DNA of 64,000 nucleotides from Marinobacter sp. CHS3-4. GTDB lineage: Bacteria > Pseudomonadota > Gammaproteobacteria > Pseudomonadales > Oleiphilaceae. Under the pieces are notes generated by a model, which did no database searches, was not told where the DNA came from, and saw only the letters and a program-made list of their open reading frames with translations. The translations under genes and the position numbers were made by a program. Position 1 is the stretch's first letter; each line of letters begins with the position of its first letter. The stretch is from the NCBI RefSeq assembly GCF_030053415.1, contig NZ_JASGBJ010000002.1:62001-126000 (forward strand), given 5' to 3'. Below are positions 53,254 through 61,973 of the stretch, in pieces.

Positions 53254-54186
53254 ATGGCAGGGGTTTTAGACAGTGTTAATCAACGCACCCAACTGGTGGG
53301 GCAGAACCGACTGGAGCTCTTATTGTTTCGACTGAAGGGGCGGCAGGTCTACGGCATTAACGTGTTTAAAGTCAAAGAAGTGCTGCAGTGCCCTAAGCTG
53401 TCGTCTATACCGAACAGTCGGCCTATGGTGAGAGGGGTCGCCCATATTCGCGGAGAAACCATCCCGATAATCGATTTGGCAATGTCCATTCGGCTTCCGG
53501 GCGTAACCAATGAGGACATGGCTACCAGCTTCGTGATCATTACCGAGTACAACCGGAAAACTCAGGGTTTTCTCGTTGCGGGCGTCGACCGCATCGTTAA
53601 TATGAACTGGGAAGACATCTTGCCTCCCCCGAAAGGAGCAGGCAAAGACGTCTATCTGACCGCTGTAACTCGAATTGATGAAAAACTGGTTGAGATTATT
53701 GACGTAGAAAAGATTTTGTCTGAAGTTGCACCACTGGAAGACGATGTCACCGATGAGCTCCGCTCGAAGAGCGAAAGTAGGGAGCCCGGTTTGCTACCAG
53801 TGCTCGTCGTTGATGACTCAGCCGTTGCACGCAGGCAGATAGAACGATGTCTTACCACTATTGGAATGGAGGTCGTTCTGAAGAATGATGGCAAACAGGC
53901 GTTTGATTACCTGAAAGAAATTACGGCAGACGGTTCCAAAGCCCGTGATCACCTCTGCCTGGTCATCTCGGATGTCGAAATGCCGGAGATGGATGGGTAC
54001 ACTCTTGTGACACGGGTGAAAGAGGACGAAGCTCTCAGGGACATTTTCATCATGCTGCACACGTCTTTGAGTGGCGTGTTCAACAAGGCTATGGTTAAAA
54101 AGGTTGGGGCAGATGACTTCATGGCAAAATTCAGCCCGGATGAATTGGCAGAACGGGTGATGGAAATCGTTGATGATCAGCAATAG
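53254..54186 (+). CDS. cheV: Chemotaxis protein CheV
   Basis: The 310-residue protein joins an N-terminal CheW domain (about 15-160) to a response-regulator receiver domain (about 180-305) with phospho-acceptor Asp240 in ISDVEMPEMDGY and a conserved lysine in FMAKFSPDELAE. I chose the ATG at 53254 (MAGVLDSVNQRTQ), which has AAGGAG seven bases upstream, over 53143. CheV couples receptors to CheA and helps adaptation. It is followed 40 bp later by cheR. Confidence 0.94.
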   Translation: MAGVLDSVNQRTQLVGQNRLELLLFRLKGRQVYGINVFKVKEVLQCPKLSSIPNSRPMVRGVAHIRGETIPIIDLAMSIRLPGVTNEDMATSFVIITEYNRKTQGFLVAGVDRIVNMNWEDILPPPKGAGKDVYLTAVTRIDEKLVEIIDVEKILSEVAPLEDDVTDELRSKSESREPGLLPVLVVDDSAVARRQIERCLTTIGMEVVLKNDGKQAFDYLKEITADGSKARDHLCLVISDVEMPEMDGYTLVTRVKEDEALRDIFIMLHTSLSGVFNKAMVKKVGADDFMAKFSPDELAERVMEIVDDQQ

Positions 54187-54226
54187 GCTGGCCTCTTATT
54201 ATTGATTCACCCGTAACCAGGATTCA

Positions 54227-55054
54227 ATGAAAGCTGACATTACGCCACAGGAATACGAATCGTTTAAGTCGTTTCTGCAGGACGCGTGCGGAATTCTGCT
54301 GGGCGATAACAAGCAATACCTGGTCAAAAGCCGGCTGCGACGGATTATGGAGGAACATAATCTGTCAACACTGACTGAGCTGATGGAGGGTATCAAACGA
54401 TCCGGCAGGCGAAGCTTGCGGGAAGTTGTCATTGACGCGATGACGACCAATGAAACTCTCTGGTTCAGGGATAACCATCCTTTTCGGATTCTCCAGGAGC
54501 GTCTCCTGCCCGAATTTGCCGACCGTAAATCCTCCCAGTCGCTACGGATATGGTCCGCAGCCTCTTCAACCGGCCAAGAACCCTATTCAGTGGCCATGAT
54601 CATTGAGGAATACCGGCGCCAGCGGCCGGGCAAGCTTCGCGACGTGAAGATCACCGCCACTGACATCTCCAAAAGCGTGCTCGAAGTCGCCCGTCGCGGC
54701 GAATATGAAATGATCGCAATTGGCCGCGGCTTGTCCCCTGAGCGGCAAAAGCAGTTCTTTGCGCCAACCATGAACGGGAGTTGGCAAATCAAACCCAACA
54801 TCAAAAACATGGTGGAGTTCCGCGAGCTGAACCTTCTAGAGCGCTACATGCTGGGTAAGTTCGACATTGTGCTGTGCCGAAATGTTCTGATCTATTTCTC
54901 CGCTGAATTGAAGAAAGATATCCTCACCCGCATTCACGCGACGCTGAACCCGGGGGGTTACCTGATACTGGGAGCCTCAGAATCCTTGAGCGGGTTGCCT
55001 CATCTCTACGAGATGGTGCATTGCAGCCCCGGCATCATTTACCGCAAGAAGTAG
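54227..55054 (+). CDS. cheR: Chemotaxis protein methyltransferase CheR
   Basis: The 275-residue SAM-dependent O-methyltransferase has a helical N-terminal domain (YESFKSFLQDACGILLGDNKQY), the SAM site WSAASSTGQEPYSVA, and the catalytic LCRNVLIYFS motif. It methylates glutamates of chemoreceptors for adaptation. It follows cheV and sits directly before the lipocalin gene, three bases after its stop. Confidence 0.94.
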   Translation: MKADITPQEYESFKSFLQDACGILLGDNKQYLVKSRLRRIMEEHNLSTLTELMEGIKRSGRRSLREVVIDAMTTNETLWFRDNHPFRILQERLLPEFADRKSSQSLRIWSAASSTGQEPYSVAMIIEEYRRQRPGKLRDVKITATDISKSVLEVARRGEYEMIAIGRGLSPERQKQFFAPTMNGSWQIKPNIKNMVEFRELNLLERYMLGKFDIVLCRNVLIYFSAELKKDILTRIHATLNPGGYLILGASESLSGLPHLYEMVHCSPGIIYRKK

Positions 55055-55057
55055 TCC

Positions 55058-55609
55058 ATGCTCTATCGTTTGATTTTTTCGGTTGTCTGGGTGGCATTGG
55101 TCACCGGATGTACCAGTCTTCCGGAGGACATTGAGCCAGTATCAGAGCTCGATCTGAAGGAGTATCAGGGCACCTGGTATGAAATTGCGCGCCTGGACCA
55201 TTCATTCGAGCGCGGGCTGACACACGTCACTGCGGAATACTCAATCAATGACGACGGCAGTTTCACGGTCATTAACCGGGGCTATTCCCGGGAAGAAGGC
55301 AGCTGGCAGGAAGCGGAAGGCCATGCGGTTCCAGTAGAAGGCGGCCCGGCGGGGCATTTAAAAGTGTCTTTCTTCGGGCCTTTTTACGCCTCTTATGTGG
55401 TTTTCCGGTTGGATGACAGTTATCAAACCGCCTACGTCACCGGCTACAACCGCGAGTATCTGTGGCTGCTATCTCGAACACCGGAGGTGAGCGAGGAAAC
55501 CCTGGCAGAGTTTCGGGCCGTCGCTCGAGAAAAAGGGTTTGATCTCCAGGAGCTCGTCATTGTGGATCAGGGTACGAAACCCGTTAGAAGGGCAGATGAC
55601 CCGTCTTGA
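55058..55609 (+). CDS. Outer-membrane lipocalin, Blc type
   Basis: The 183-residue lipoprotein has a signal peptide with lipobox LVTGC (lipidated cysteine at residue 18). The lipocalin fold is marked by GTWYEIARLDHSFERGL, the strand TAYVTGYNREYLWLLSRTP and the C-terminal helix EFRAVAREKGFD. Blc-type lipocalins store or move lipids at the outer membrane under stress. Three bases after cheR, it may be cotranscribed by chance of position. Its 3' end overlaps the convergent cupin gene by 26 bases. Confidence 0.9.
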   Translation: MLYRLIFSVVWVALVTGCTSLPEDIEPVSELDLKEYQGTWYEIARLDHSFERGLTHVTAEYSINDDGSFTVINRGYSREEGSWQEAEGHAVPVEGGPAGHLKVSFFGPFYASYVVFRLDDSYQTAYVTGYNREYLWLLSRTPEVSEETLAEFRAVAREKGFDLQELVIVDQGTKPVRRADDPS

Positions 55610-56225
55610 CCCAAATAACGGTCTCTTCGTCAACAAAGGGCGTGTGCTGGCTGAGATGAGGGCTCCTGATCCAGGTTCCGGCAGGGTATCGACCATGTTC
55701 GTCGCAAAACTCGCCTGACAGCACCAGTATTTCTTCGCCGCCGAAGTGCCTGTGAGGCTGGAAGACCTCTCCGGCTGGCCACTTCACCAGAGCGACGTGT
55801 TCCTGCTCAAATTCGTGTAAGGGCATGACCTCTAAACCGCCTCTACCCGGCAGCCAGGCAGTGTCCGTGGTATCGGTCTTTACCGTCGTAAAATCGTTCT
55901 GATCGAATTGATGCAGCTTCACAAACAGGACGCAGCCTTCCTTGCTGAAAGGCGCGTGACTGCTGCCCGGCGGGTTTCTCAGGTAGGTGCCGGGGCCGTA
56001 GTCACCGGTTTCATCGGAAAATACCCCCTCAAGCACGAGGATTTCCTCGCCCAGCGGGTGTTCGTGGCGGGAAAAACTCGCGCCGGGCTCGTACCGAACG
56101 ATACTGGTGGCATGCCCTTGTTCGGCTTCCTCGCGGGCCAGTGGTTTTCTCGAAACGCCTTTTGCCGGGCTGGGTGTCCAGTCCATCTCACGGCTGCGAA
56201 TCGTAACCTTCTGTGTGAAATCCAT
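55584..56225 (-). CDS. Double-cupin protein, ChrR-like
   Basis: Two cupin domains lie in tandem (about 38-110 and 140-213). The first has metal-binding histidines in SRHEHPLGEEILVLEG, the second in FQPHRHFGGEEILVLSG. This is the ChrR/cupin_7-type arrangement, but without the zinc anti-sigma domain that ChrR proteins have, so a sigma-factor role cannot be inferred. The start is ATG 56225 (MDFTQKV); an in-frame TTG exists at 56234. The C-terminal 26 bases overlap the lipocalin gene. Confidence 0.85.
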   Translation of the reverse strand: MDFTQKVTIRSREMDWTPSPAKGVSRKPLAREEAEQGHATSIVRYEPGASFSRHEHPLGEEILVLEGVFSDETGDYGPGTYLRNPPGSSHAPFSKEGCVLFVKLHQFDQNDFTTVKTDTTDTAWLPGRGGLEVMPLHEFEQEHVALVKWPAGEVFQPHRHFGGEEILVLSGEFCDEHGRYPAGTWIRSPHLSQHTPFVDEETVIWVKTGHLPF

Positions 56226-56336
56226 GTTGAGCAAGGTGTTGTCCCTCTGGTTCGTGAATGGCTTGATTCACCCATTGTAGTACGAACCGGAGGCACAGAT
56301 GGAGTGTCGGCGGTTGAGTGGATTGTAAATTGAGAG

Positions 56337-56365
56337 TTGCCAAATGCCCCGAAAACCATTAGAGT
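56337..56365 (+). promoter_or_regulatory. Sigma-70 promoter of tRNA-Ser
   Basis: TTGCCA (56337-56342), a 17-bp spacer and TAGAGT (56360-56365), about 48 bases before the tRNA. Confidence 0.6.
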
Positions 56366-56413
56366 TTGCGCCCTCAAATGAGCGAGAAAGCCGCTGATTT
56401 GAAACAGTTTAAA

Positions 56414-56503
56414 GGAGAGGTGGCCGAGTGGCTGAAGGCGCACGCCTGGAAAGTGTGTAAACGTTAACCCGTTTCGAGGGTTCGAATCCCTCCCTCTCCG
56501 CCA
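56414..56503 (+). tRNA. tRNA-Ser (anticodon GGA)
   Basis: A 90-nt class II tRNA: acceptor GGAGAGG pairs with CCTCTCC, the anticodon loop CTGGAAA carries GGA, a long variable arm (GTGTAAACGTTAACCCGTTTC) precedes the T arm with GGTTCGAATCC, and CCA is encoded at 56501-56503. Confidence 0.97.
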
Positions 56504-56510
56504 ATACAAG

Positions 56511-56535
56511 ACCCCAGCATTGCTGGGGTTTTTTA
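56511..56535 (+). terminator. Rho-independent terminator of tRNA-Ser
   Basis: ACCCCAGC (56511-56518) and GCTGGGGT (56522-56529) with a three-base loop, followed by six Ts. Confidence 0.85.
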
Positions 56536-56593
56536 TTGCCTGCTCGAAAGGGTATGTTTGACGACATCCCAAGAAATTTGAAGTGAATTAACC

Positions 56594-57190
56594 ATGGCTG
56601 TAGTGCTTAAACGATTCATCGGTGCTGACATCAATGACTATGTCAGTGACCTTGCCCGACTGAGAATGGACGTTTTCCGTAGCTTTCCCTATCTCTACGA
56701 TGGGGACATGGGTTATGAGGCTGAATACATCCAAACCTACTCACAGTCACCCAGAAGTCTTTTCGTGCTGGCGATCGATGCCGGCAGGGTGGTTGGCGCC
56801 GCCACAGGCATTCCCATGGCCGATGAAACCGAGGCGTTCAGAAAGCCGTTTGTCGAGCGGGGTTACGACCCGGATTCGATCTTTTACTTTGGTGAATCGG
56901 TACTCTTGCCCGAATACCGTGGTCAGGGAATCGGTGTTGCCTTTTTCGAGCAGCGTGAAGGTTATGCCGACGAGCTTGGTGGGTTCACTCACTGTTGTTT
57001 CTGCGCGGTAGAGCGCCCGCTCAATCACCCCCTTCGGCCAGCTGACTATCAGGCTCTGGACGATTTCTGGCGTCATCGCGGTTACGAAAAAAAGCCGGAG
57101 CTTACTACCGAATATCGCTGGAAGGATGTTGGTCAATCGTCAGAAACAGCCAAAACCATGACGTTCTGGATGAAAAAACTGAACACCTAG
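56594..57190 (+). CDS. GNAT family N-acetyltransferase
   Basis: The 198-residue protein has the GNAT acetyl-CoA motif A as LPEYRGQGIGVAFFEQRE (about 103-120), preceded by strand FYFGESVLL. Substrates of such enzymes cannot be inferred from sequence. The first residues (MAVVLKRFIGADI) look family-typical. Its stop lies at the tail of the convergent AEC transporter, with four bases of overlap. Confidence 0.85.
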   Translation: MAVVLKRFIGADINDYVSDLARLRMDVFRSFPYLYDGDMGYEAEYIQTYSQSPRSLFVLAIDAGRVVGAATGIPMADETEAFRKPFVERGYDPDSIFYFGESVLLPEYRGQGIGVAFFEQREGYADELGGFTHCCFCAVERPLNHPLRPADYQALDDFWRHRGYEKKPELTTEYRWKDVGQSSETAKTMTFWMKKLNT

Positions 57191-58134
57191 ATCAGTCCTG
57201 CCGTCGTTAGCAAAAACACGCCCAGCGTGATGGTCAGACTCGCAGCGAGCGTTGTCATAGCCACGATATTGGCCGCCAGCCGTTCGTTGCCACCGAGCGC
57301 TTTTACCATCACAAAGCTGGCAGCAGCAGTCGGGCTTGCGAAGTAAAGGAACATCAACCCCAGTTCGCGCCCTTCAAAGCCGATTAGCCAGCCAGCGAAC
57401 GTGCAGAGGAAGGGAAGCGCGATCATTTTTAGCACGGAGGCGTTAAGCGCCAGAGCACGGTCGTCTCGCATTGCCTTCAGGGACAGGGTGCCTCCAATAC
57501 ACAACAAAGCCAGAGGCAAGGTCAGAGACGCAAAATAATCGCCACTGGTCATCACCCATTCAGGAAGCTCAAGACCGGACCAAGCCACGGGTATGGATAT
57601 AAGCACGGCAACGATCAATGGGTTGCGCGCAATGTCGGCAAGCACCTTTTTCAGGCTTGTTTTTTCATCGGGTTGGTAAGCGGTCAAAGCGACGACTGAC
57701 AGGGTATTGTATGCAATGATCACCACCCCCAGTAAAAGACCGCCGGCGGACAGGCCATAGTCACCGTAAAGGTTGGCCGCCAGCGCCAGCCCAACGATGC
57801 CGCAGTTGCCCCGAAAAGCGCCTTGAATAAATACCCCACGGTCGTTCACAGGCACCGTTTTCAGCGCCCAGAGCCAGCAGAGTAAAAAGCCAACCAGGGT
57901 CGCCGCTACAAAGAACAGTATCAGTGGCAGGTTGAGCGTCTGGTTCAAGTCCGCCCGAACGATGCTGAGAAATACCAGCGTCGGCAGGGTTGCCTTAAAC
58001 ACCAGAGTGGACGCGGTATTGATAAATCCGGCATCAATCCATCCCAGACGCCTGAGGCCCAGGCCGATGAACACCATCGCAAACACCGGCAAGGTGGTTT
58101 CAAGCGTATTTAGAAAGGTTTCGACGAGCGACAT
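57187..58134 (-). CDS. AEC-family membrane transporter
   Basis: The 315-residue protein has about ten transmembrane helices in two halves (for instance LPVFAMVFIGLGLRRLGW at the start and LFLYFA/ASFVMVKALGGNERLA near the end). It fits the auxin efflux carrier family (AEC), members of which export or import malonate, malate or other organic acids. The substrate is not deducible. It ends against the acetyltransferase and its start lies three bases after the acylphosphatase stop, in the same direction, so the two may be cotranscribed. Confidence 0.88.
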   Translation of the reverse strand: MSLVETFLNTLETTLPVFAMVFIGLGLRRLGWIDAGFINTASTLVFKATLPTLVFLSIVRADLNQTLNLPLILFFVAATLVGFLLCWLWALKTVPVNDRGVFIQGAFRGNCGIVGLALAANLYGDYGLSAGGLLLGVVIIAYNTLSVVALTAYQPDEKTSLKKVLADIARNPLIVAVLISIPVAWSGLELPEWVMTSGDYFASLTLPLALLCIGGTLSLKAMRDDRALALNASVLKMIALPFLCTFAGWLIGFEGRELGLMFLYFASPTAAASFVMVKALGGNERLAANIVAMTTLAASLTITLGVFLLTTAGLI

Positions 58135-58137
58135 TGG

Positions 58138-58413
58138 CTATCTGACGTCAAAGCTGTGAAACTCACCGGTCGCTGACGCCTTTTCTGATTCGACAGAAAT
58201 GACCTGGGCTGCCGGCGGTCCCTGTCGGCACCATTGCTCCAGCGCGACAAGGGCTTCGCCAGCTCCCTCAGCCACGACTTCTACACGGCCATCTGACAGA
58301 TTTCGGGCATAACCGTTGAGGTCAAGTCTTTGAGCCGCTTCAGCCGTTGACGCCCTGTAGCTGACTCCCTGAACTTTGCCACTTACCAGAAGGGTGATTC
58401 GTTCTTCAGACAT
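58138..58413 (-). CDS. acyP: Acylphosphatase
   Basis: The 91-residue enzyme has both acylphosphatase motifs: GKVQGVSYRASTAEAA with the catalytic arginine (residue ~20) and GYARNLSDGRVEV with the catalytic asparagine (residue ~38). It hydrolyses carboxyl-phosphate bonds such as acetyl phosphate. GGGAG lies eight bases before the ATG on the minus strand. It precedes the AEC transporter gene. Confidence 0.94.
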   Translation of the reverse strand: MSEERITLLVSGKVQGVSYRASTAEAAQRLDLNGYARNLSDGRVEVVAEGAGEALVALEQWCRQGPPAAQVISVESEKASATGEFHSFDVR

Positions 58414-58529
58414 GCGGATCTCCCGGATTGTTGCTCTAACGTATTCAGTTTACGTCAAATTTGCCAATCCTTGGGGCCTTCTACCTCATTCGTAAAGGCT
58501 TTATCATGAAAGCAAGTGAGGAGAATCAG

Positions 58530-58781
58530 ATGACCGACGAGGCCGGAAACCTGGGCCAACCGGACCCCAGACAGGAAAAATTCACGATAGACACCGAGCT
58601 GCTCACCGAGGATCAGATTGACGGGCTGATTGACGAGTATTGTACGCGTTACCATGGCCTGAACGACACGGAAAATCCGATGGATGAGAAGAAGCAGGTG
58701 AGAGCAGCGGTAGACCGCGGGGATCTGGTGGTCTGGTTTGATCCGGTAGAAAATACGGCAGGATTGAGTCAACCGAAATAG
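58530..58781 (+). CDS. Small acidic protein, possibly YheU/UPF0270-like
   Basis: I chose the ATG at 58530 (MTDEAGNLGQ), seven bases after GAGGAG, which gives 83 residues; longer in-frame starts at 58461 and 58506 lack this site. The central part (LTEDQIDGLIDEYCTRYHG...QVRAAVDRGDLVVWFDP) is reminiscent of the YheU family, small proteins of unknown function, by my unaided comparison, with a two- to three-residue gap. There is no signal peptide. It is divergent from acyP and precedes gacA. Confidence 0.55.
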   Translation: MTDEAGNLGQPDPRQEKFTIDTELLTEDQIDGLIDEYCTRYHGLNDTENPMDEKKQVRAAVDRGDLVVWFDPVENTAGLSQPK

Positions 58782-58881
58782 CCATTGAAGTCGGTAATGT
58801 ATGCATTTTGCAGCTATCGAAGGCAGGGTTTAACCGGTACAATCCACATCGCTTTTGCATATGTCGATTATGAGGTGAAGT

Positions 58882-59547
58882 TTGATCAGGGTATTGGTTG
58901 TAGATGACCATGAATTGGTCCGATCCGGTATTACCCGGATGCTTGCCGACAACCCGGACATTGAAGTCATTGGCCAGGCATCTTCAGGTGAAGACGCGGT
59001 TGATTTTGTACGCAAGGATGCGCCCGACATTGTGCTCATGGATATCCGTATGCCGGGTATTGGAGGACTTGAAGCAACTCGCCGCATTCTTCGTATTGAT
59101 GACTCTATCCGGGTGATCGTTGTGACGGCCTGCGCGGACGATCCCTATCCCACACGGGTCATGCAGGCCGGCGCAACGGCTTATATCACCAAGGGCGCGG
59201 ACATCAAAGAGATGGTGCGCGCGATTCGCATGGCCCATTCGGGACAGCGATACATTAGCCCGGAAATCGCCCAGAAAATGGCGCTCAAGCAGTTGGGCGG
59301 GGGTGATGTTCGGGAGGAAGACGGTCAATTGCAGTTATTCGATCGGTTATCTGAACGCGAAATGCAGATCGCCATGATGGTTGTTGACTGCCAGAAAGTG
59401 CAGGATATTTCAGACAAGCTCTGCCTCAGCCCGAAAACCGTAAACAGCTATCGCTACCGGATTTTTGAAAAGCTGGAAATCTCCAGTGACGTTGAACTGG
59501 CGTTGATGGCAGTCAGGCTCGGGTTGCTCGATGCCGACCAGGTCTGA
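58882..59547 (+). CDS. gacA: Response regulator GacA (UvrY)
   Basis: The 221-residue response regulator has a receiver domain with phospho-acceptor Asp54 in VLMDIRMPG and conserved VVDDHELVRSG, then a C-terminal LuxR-type helix-turn-helix (LSEREMQIAMMVVDC...LCLSPKTVNSYRYRIFEKLEI). Its length, sequence and the following uvrC identify it as GacA, the activator of Rsm/Csr small RNAs that switch between motile and sessile lifestyles. The start is TTG with GAGGTGAAG upstream. No cognate GacS sensor is in the window. It overlaps uvrC by 17 bases. Confidence 0.93.
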   Translation: MIRVLVVDDHELVRSGITRMLADNPDIEVIGQASSGEDAVDFVRKDAPDIVLMDIRMPGIGGLEATRRILRIDDSIRVIVVTACADDPYPTRVMQAGATAYITKGADIKEMVRAIRMAHSGQRYISPEIAQKMALKQLGGGDVREEDGQLQLFDRLSEREMQIAMMVVDCQKVQDISDKLCLSPKTVNSYRYRIFEKLEISSDVELALMAVRLGLLDADQV

Positions 59548-61408
59548 AGCCGGCGAACAGGCAGGCGAGCAAGAGACTGGCCGTACCTTTGATATCAAGC
59601 ATTTTCTGAAACGCCTGACCGAAAGACCGGGGGTTTACCGGATGTACGACGCATCCGGAAATGTTCTGTATGTAGGCAAGGCCCGCAACCTGAAAAAACG
59701 GGTCAGCAGTTACTTCCGAAAATCCGGTCTCGCGCCAAAAACCGAAGCACTTGTCGCCAGAATCGAGTCGATTGAAGTCACGATAACCGGCAGCGAAACC
59801 GAAGCTTTGCTGCTCGAACAAAATCTGATCAAGTCGTTGCGACCGCCTTACAATATCCTTCTCCGCGACGATAAGTCCTATCCCTACATCTATCGGTCCG
59901 CCCATGATGACTATCCATCACTGACTTTCAGGCGTGGTCGCACCAAAAAAGGTGGGGGTACCTGGTATGGGCCATTTCCCAGCTCTGGCGCGGTCAAGGA
60001 AAGTCTTAATATTCTACAGAAGATATTCCGCATAAGATCCTGTAGTGAAAGCTATTTCAGAAATAGAACACGCCCTTGTCTCCAGTATCAGATCAATCGT
60101 TGTACCGCACCCTGTGTCGGGTTTATTTCGCCAGAGGACTACCTGGCAGACGTTCGTCGAGCAACCATGTTTCTGGAAGGGAAGAACCCGGCAATCCTGC
60201 AAGATCTCATGAATGAAATGGAGACTGCGTCCAAAGAGCTGCAGTTCGAGAAAGCGGCAGCCTATCGTGATCAGATTAACCATCTTCGTCATGTTCAGGA
60301 GCAGCAGAGCGTTGACGGTGAGGGAGGCGATGCCGACGTCGTCGCCATTGCCCAGGACGCTGGCGTTGTCTGTATTGTCGTGATTATTGTTCGCGGCGGT
60401 CGGGTATTGGGCACCAAGGATTACTTTCCCCGATTCAGTATCGAACAGTCGGAGGAAGACCTTTTGGGAGCCTTCCTGGGACAGTATTACTTCGGTGGCA
60501 GTACGCGGCGGGAAATACCGGCAGACATTCTGGTTCCGATTGATGTTGAAGGCCAGGAGCTGCTCGCTCAGGCCCTGACGGAAACCGCTGGCCGCGAAAC
60601 CCGAATACGCAAAAACGTAAGAGGCGAGCGCAGGCGCTGGATTGAGCTGGCGATGACCAATGCCCGGCAAACCCTGTTGACGCATATCGCCAGCAAGGAA
60701 ACGGTCTATAGACGGCTTCTGGCCCTGAAAGACCTGCTGGAGCTTCCGGAAACACCCACCCGGATGGAGTGTTTTGATATCAGCCATAGCCAGGGCGAAA
60801 ACACGGTCGCATCCTGCGTGGTTTTCGACGAGAATGGGCCGGTAAAAAGCGACTATCGCCTGTACAACATTGATGGTGTGAAAGCCGGTGATGATTACGC
60901 CGCCATGCGTCAGGTACTGACCCGCCGCTACAAACGCATGGTGTCCGGCGAAGGAAAGCGGCCGGACCTGGTGTTTATTGATGGCGGTAAAGGGCAGCTC
61001 GGCATCGCAAGGGAAGTGTTTGATGAGCTGGAGATTACCGATATTCCGCTCATCGGCGTGGCGAAGGGCGTTACCCGTCGAGCCGGTATGGAGCAGCTGA
61101 TCGATGCCATGACCGGCGATGTGTTCCGGGTTCCTGCCGACTCACCGGCCCTGCACCTGATTCAACACATCCGTGATGAATCGCATCGCTTTGCCATCAC
61201 CGGGCATCGAGCCAGGCGGGATAAAAAGCGACGCAGTTCAACGCTCGAGGGCATTGAGGGTGTCGGTCCAAAGCGACGCCGTGATCTTATTCGCTATTTC
61301 GGTGGCATCCAGGATCTGAAAAAAGCCAGCGTTGACGAAATGAGCAAGGTACAGGGTATCAGCCGCCAACTGGCAGAAACCATATACGCAGCACTGCACG
61401 ACGAGTAA
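59531..61408 (+). CDS. uvrC: UvrABC system protein C
   Basis: The 625-residue excision nuclease has an N-terminal GIY-YIG domain (GVYRMYDASGNVLYVGKARNLKK), a UVR motif (LQDLMNEMETASKELQFEKAA), an RNase H-like domain (VFIDGGKGQLG) and C-terminal helix-hairpin-helix repeats (LEGIEGVGPKRRRDLIRYFG). It cuts DNA on both sides of a lesion. It starts inside gacA (17-base overlap) and is followed by pgsA after seven bases. Confidence 0.97.
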   Translation: MPTRSEAGEQAGEQETGRTFDIKHFLKRLTERPGVYRMYDASGNVLYVGKARNLKKRVSSYFRKSGLAPKTEALVARIESIEVTITGSETEALLLEQNLIKSLRPPYNILLRDDKSYPYIYRSAHDDYPSLTFRRGRTKKGGGTWYGPFPSSGAVKESLNILQKIFRIRSCSESYFRNRTRPCLQYQINRCTAPCVGFISPEDYLADVRRATMFLEGKNPAILQDLMNEMETASKELQFEKAAAYRDQINHLRHVQEQQSVDGEGGDADVVAIAQDAGVVCIVVIIVRGGRVLGTKDYFPRFSIEQSEEDLLGAFLGQYYFGGSTRREIPADILVPIDVEGQELLAQALTETAGRETRIRKNVRGERRRWIELAMTNARQTLLTHIASKETVYRRLLALKDLLELPETPTRMECFDISHSQGENTVASCVVFDENGPVKSDYRLYNIDGVKAGDDYAAMRQVLTRRYKRMVSGEGKRPDLVFIDGGKGQLGIAREVFDELEITDIPLIGVAKGVTRRAGMEQLIDAMTGDVFRVPADSPALHLIQHIRDESHRFAITGHRARRDKKRRSSTLEGIEGVGPKRRRDLIRYFGGIQDLKKASVDEMSKVQGISRQLAETIYAALHDE

Positions 61409-61415
61409 GGACGCC

Positions 61416-61973
61416 ATGAATTTACCCAATATTCTCACGCTTTCCCGGATCCTTATGATCCCGGTGTTCGTGATCATTTTTTATCTGCCCGTGCAGTGGA
61501 GTTATCTGGTCAGCGCGATGATATTCGCGTTTGCTGCTGCCACCGACTGGCTCGATGGCTATCTCGCTCGCAAACTGGATCAAAGCACGCCGTTTGGCGC
61601 GTTTCTTGATCCGGTTGCTGATAAGCTGATGGTCGCCGTGGCGCTGACCGTGCTGATTGAAGAACATTCCAGTTTCATTCTGACGATTCCTGCGACCGTC
61701 ATCATTGGGCGGGAAATCGTGATTTCTGCGCTGCGAGAGTGGATGGCGGAAATCGGGAGCAGGGCGAGTGTTGCGGTTTCCTACATCGGTAAGGTAAAGA
61801 CGACCGCTCAAATGTTCTCTATTACGCTCTTGCTGGCTTATCCTGCAGGCCAGTCGTGGACGTACGTAGGGCTCGGCCTGCTGTACATGGCGGCCGTACT
61901 GACGCTCTGGTCAATGATTCTCTACCTTAAAGCGGCTTGGCCTGATCTGTTTCCTGAAAAGCATCGCGACTGA
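61416..61973 (+). CDS. pgsA: CDP-diacylglycerol-glycerol-3-phosphate 3-phosphatidyltransferase
   Basis: The 185-residue integral membrane enzyme carries the CDP-alcohol phosphatidyltransferase signature DG-x2-AR-x8-G-x3-D-x3-D as DWLDGYLARKL...GAFLDPVADK, with the conserved aspartates intact. Several transmembrane helices follow. It makes phosphatidylglycerophosphate, the precursor of phosphatidylglycerol. GTAAGGAC lies before its ATG. Its last 47 bases overlap the convergent ABC lipoprotein gene. Confidence 0.95.
   Translation: MNLPNILTLSRILMIPVFVIIFYLPVQWSYLVSAMIFAFAAATDWLDGYLARKLDQSTPFGAFLDPVADKLMVAVALTVLIEEHSSFILTIPATVIIGREIVISALREWMAEIGSRASVAVSYIGKVKTTAQMFSITLLLAYPAGQSWTYVGLGLLYMAAVLTLWSMILYLKAAWPDLFPEKHRD

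Noticed and set aside
55584..56225. A ChrR anti-sigma factor acting on an ECF sigma factor
   Set aside because: The protein has two cupin domains but no zinc anti-sigma domain, and no sigma factor gene is adjacent.
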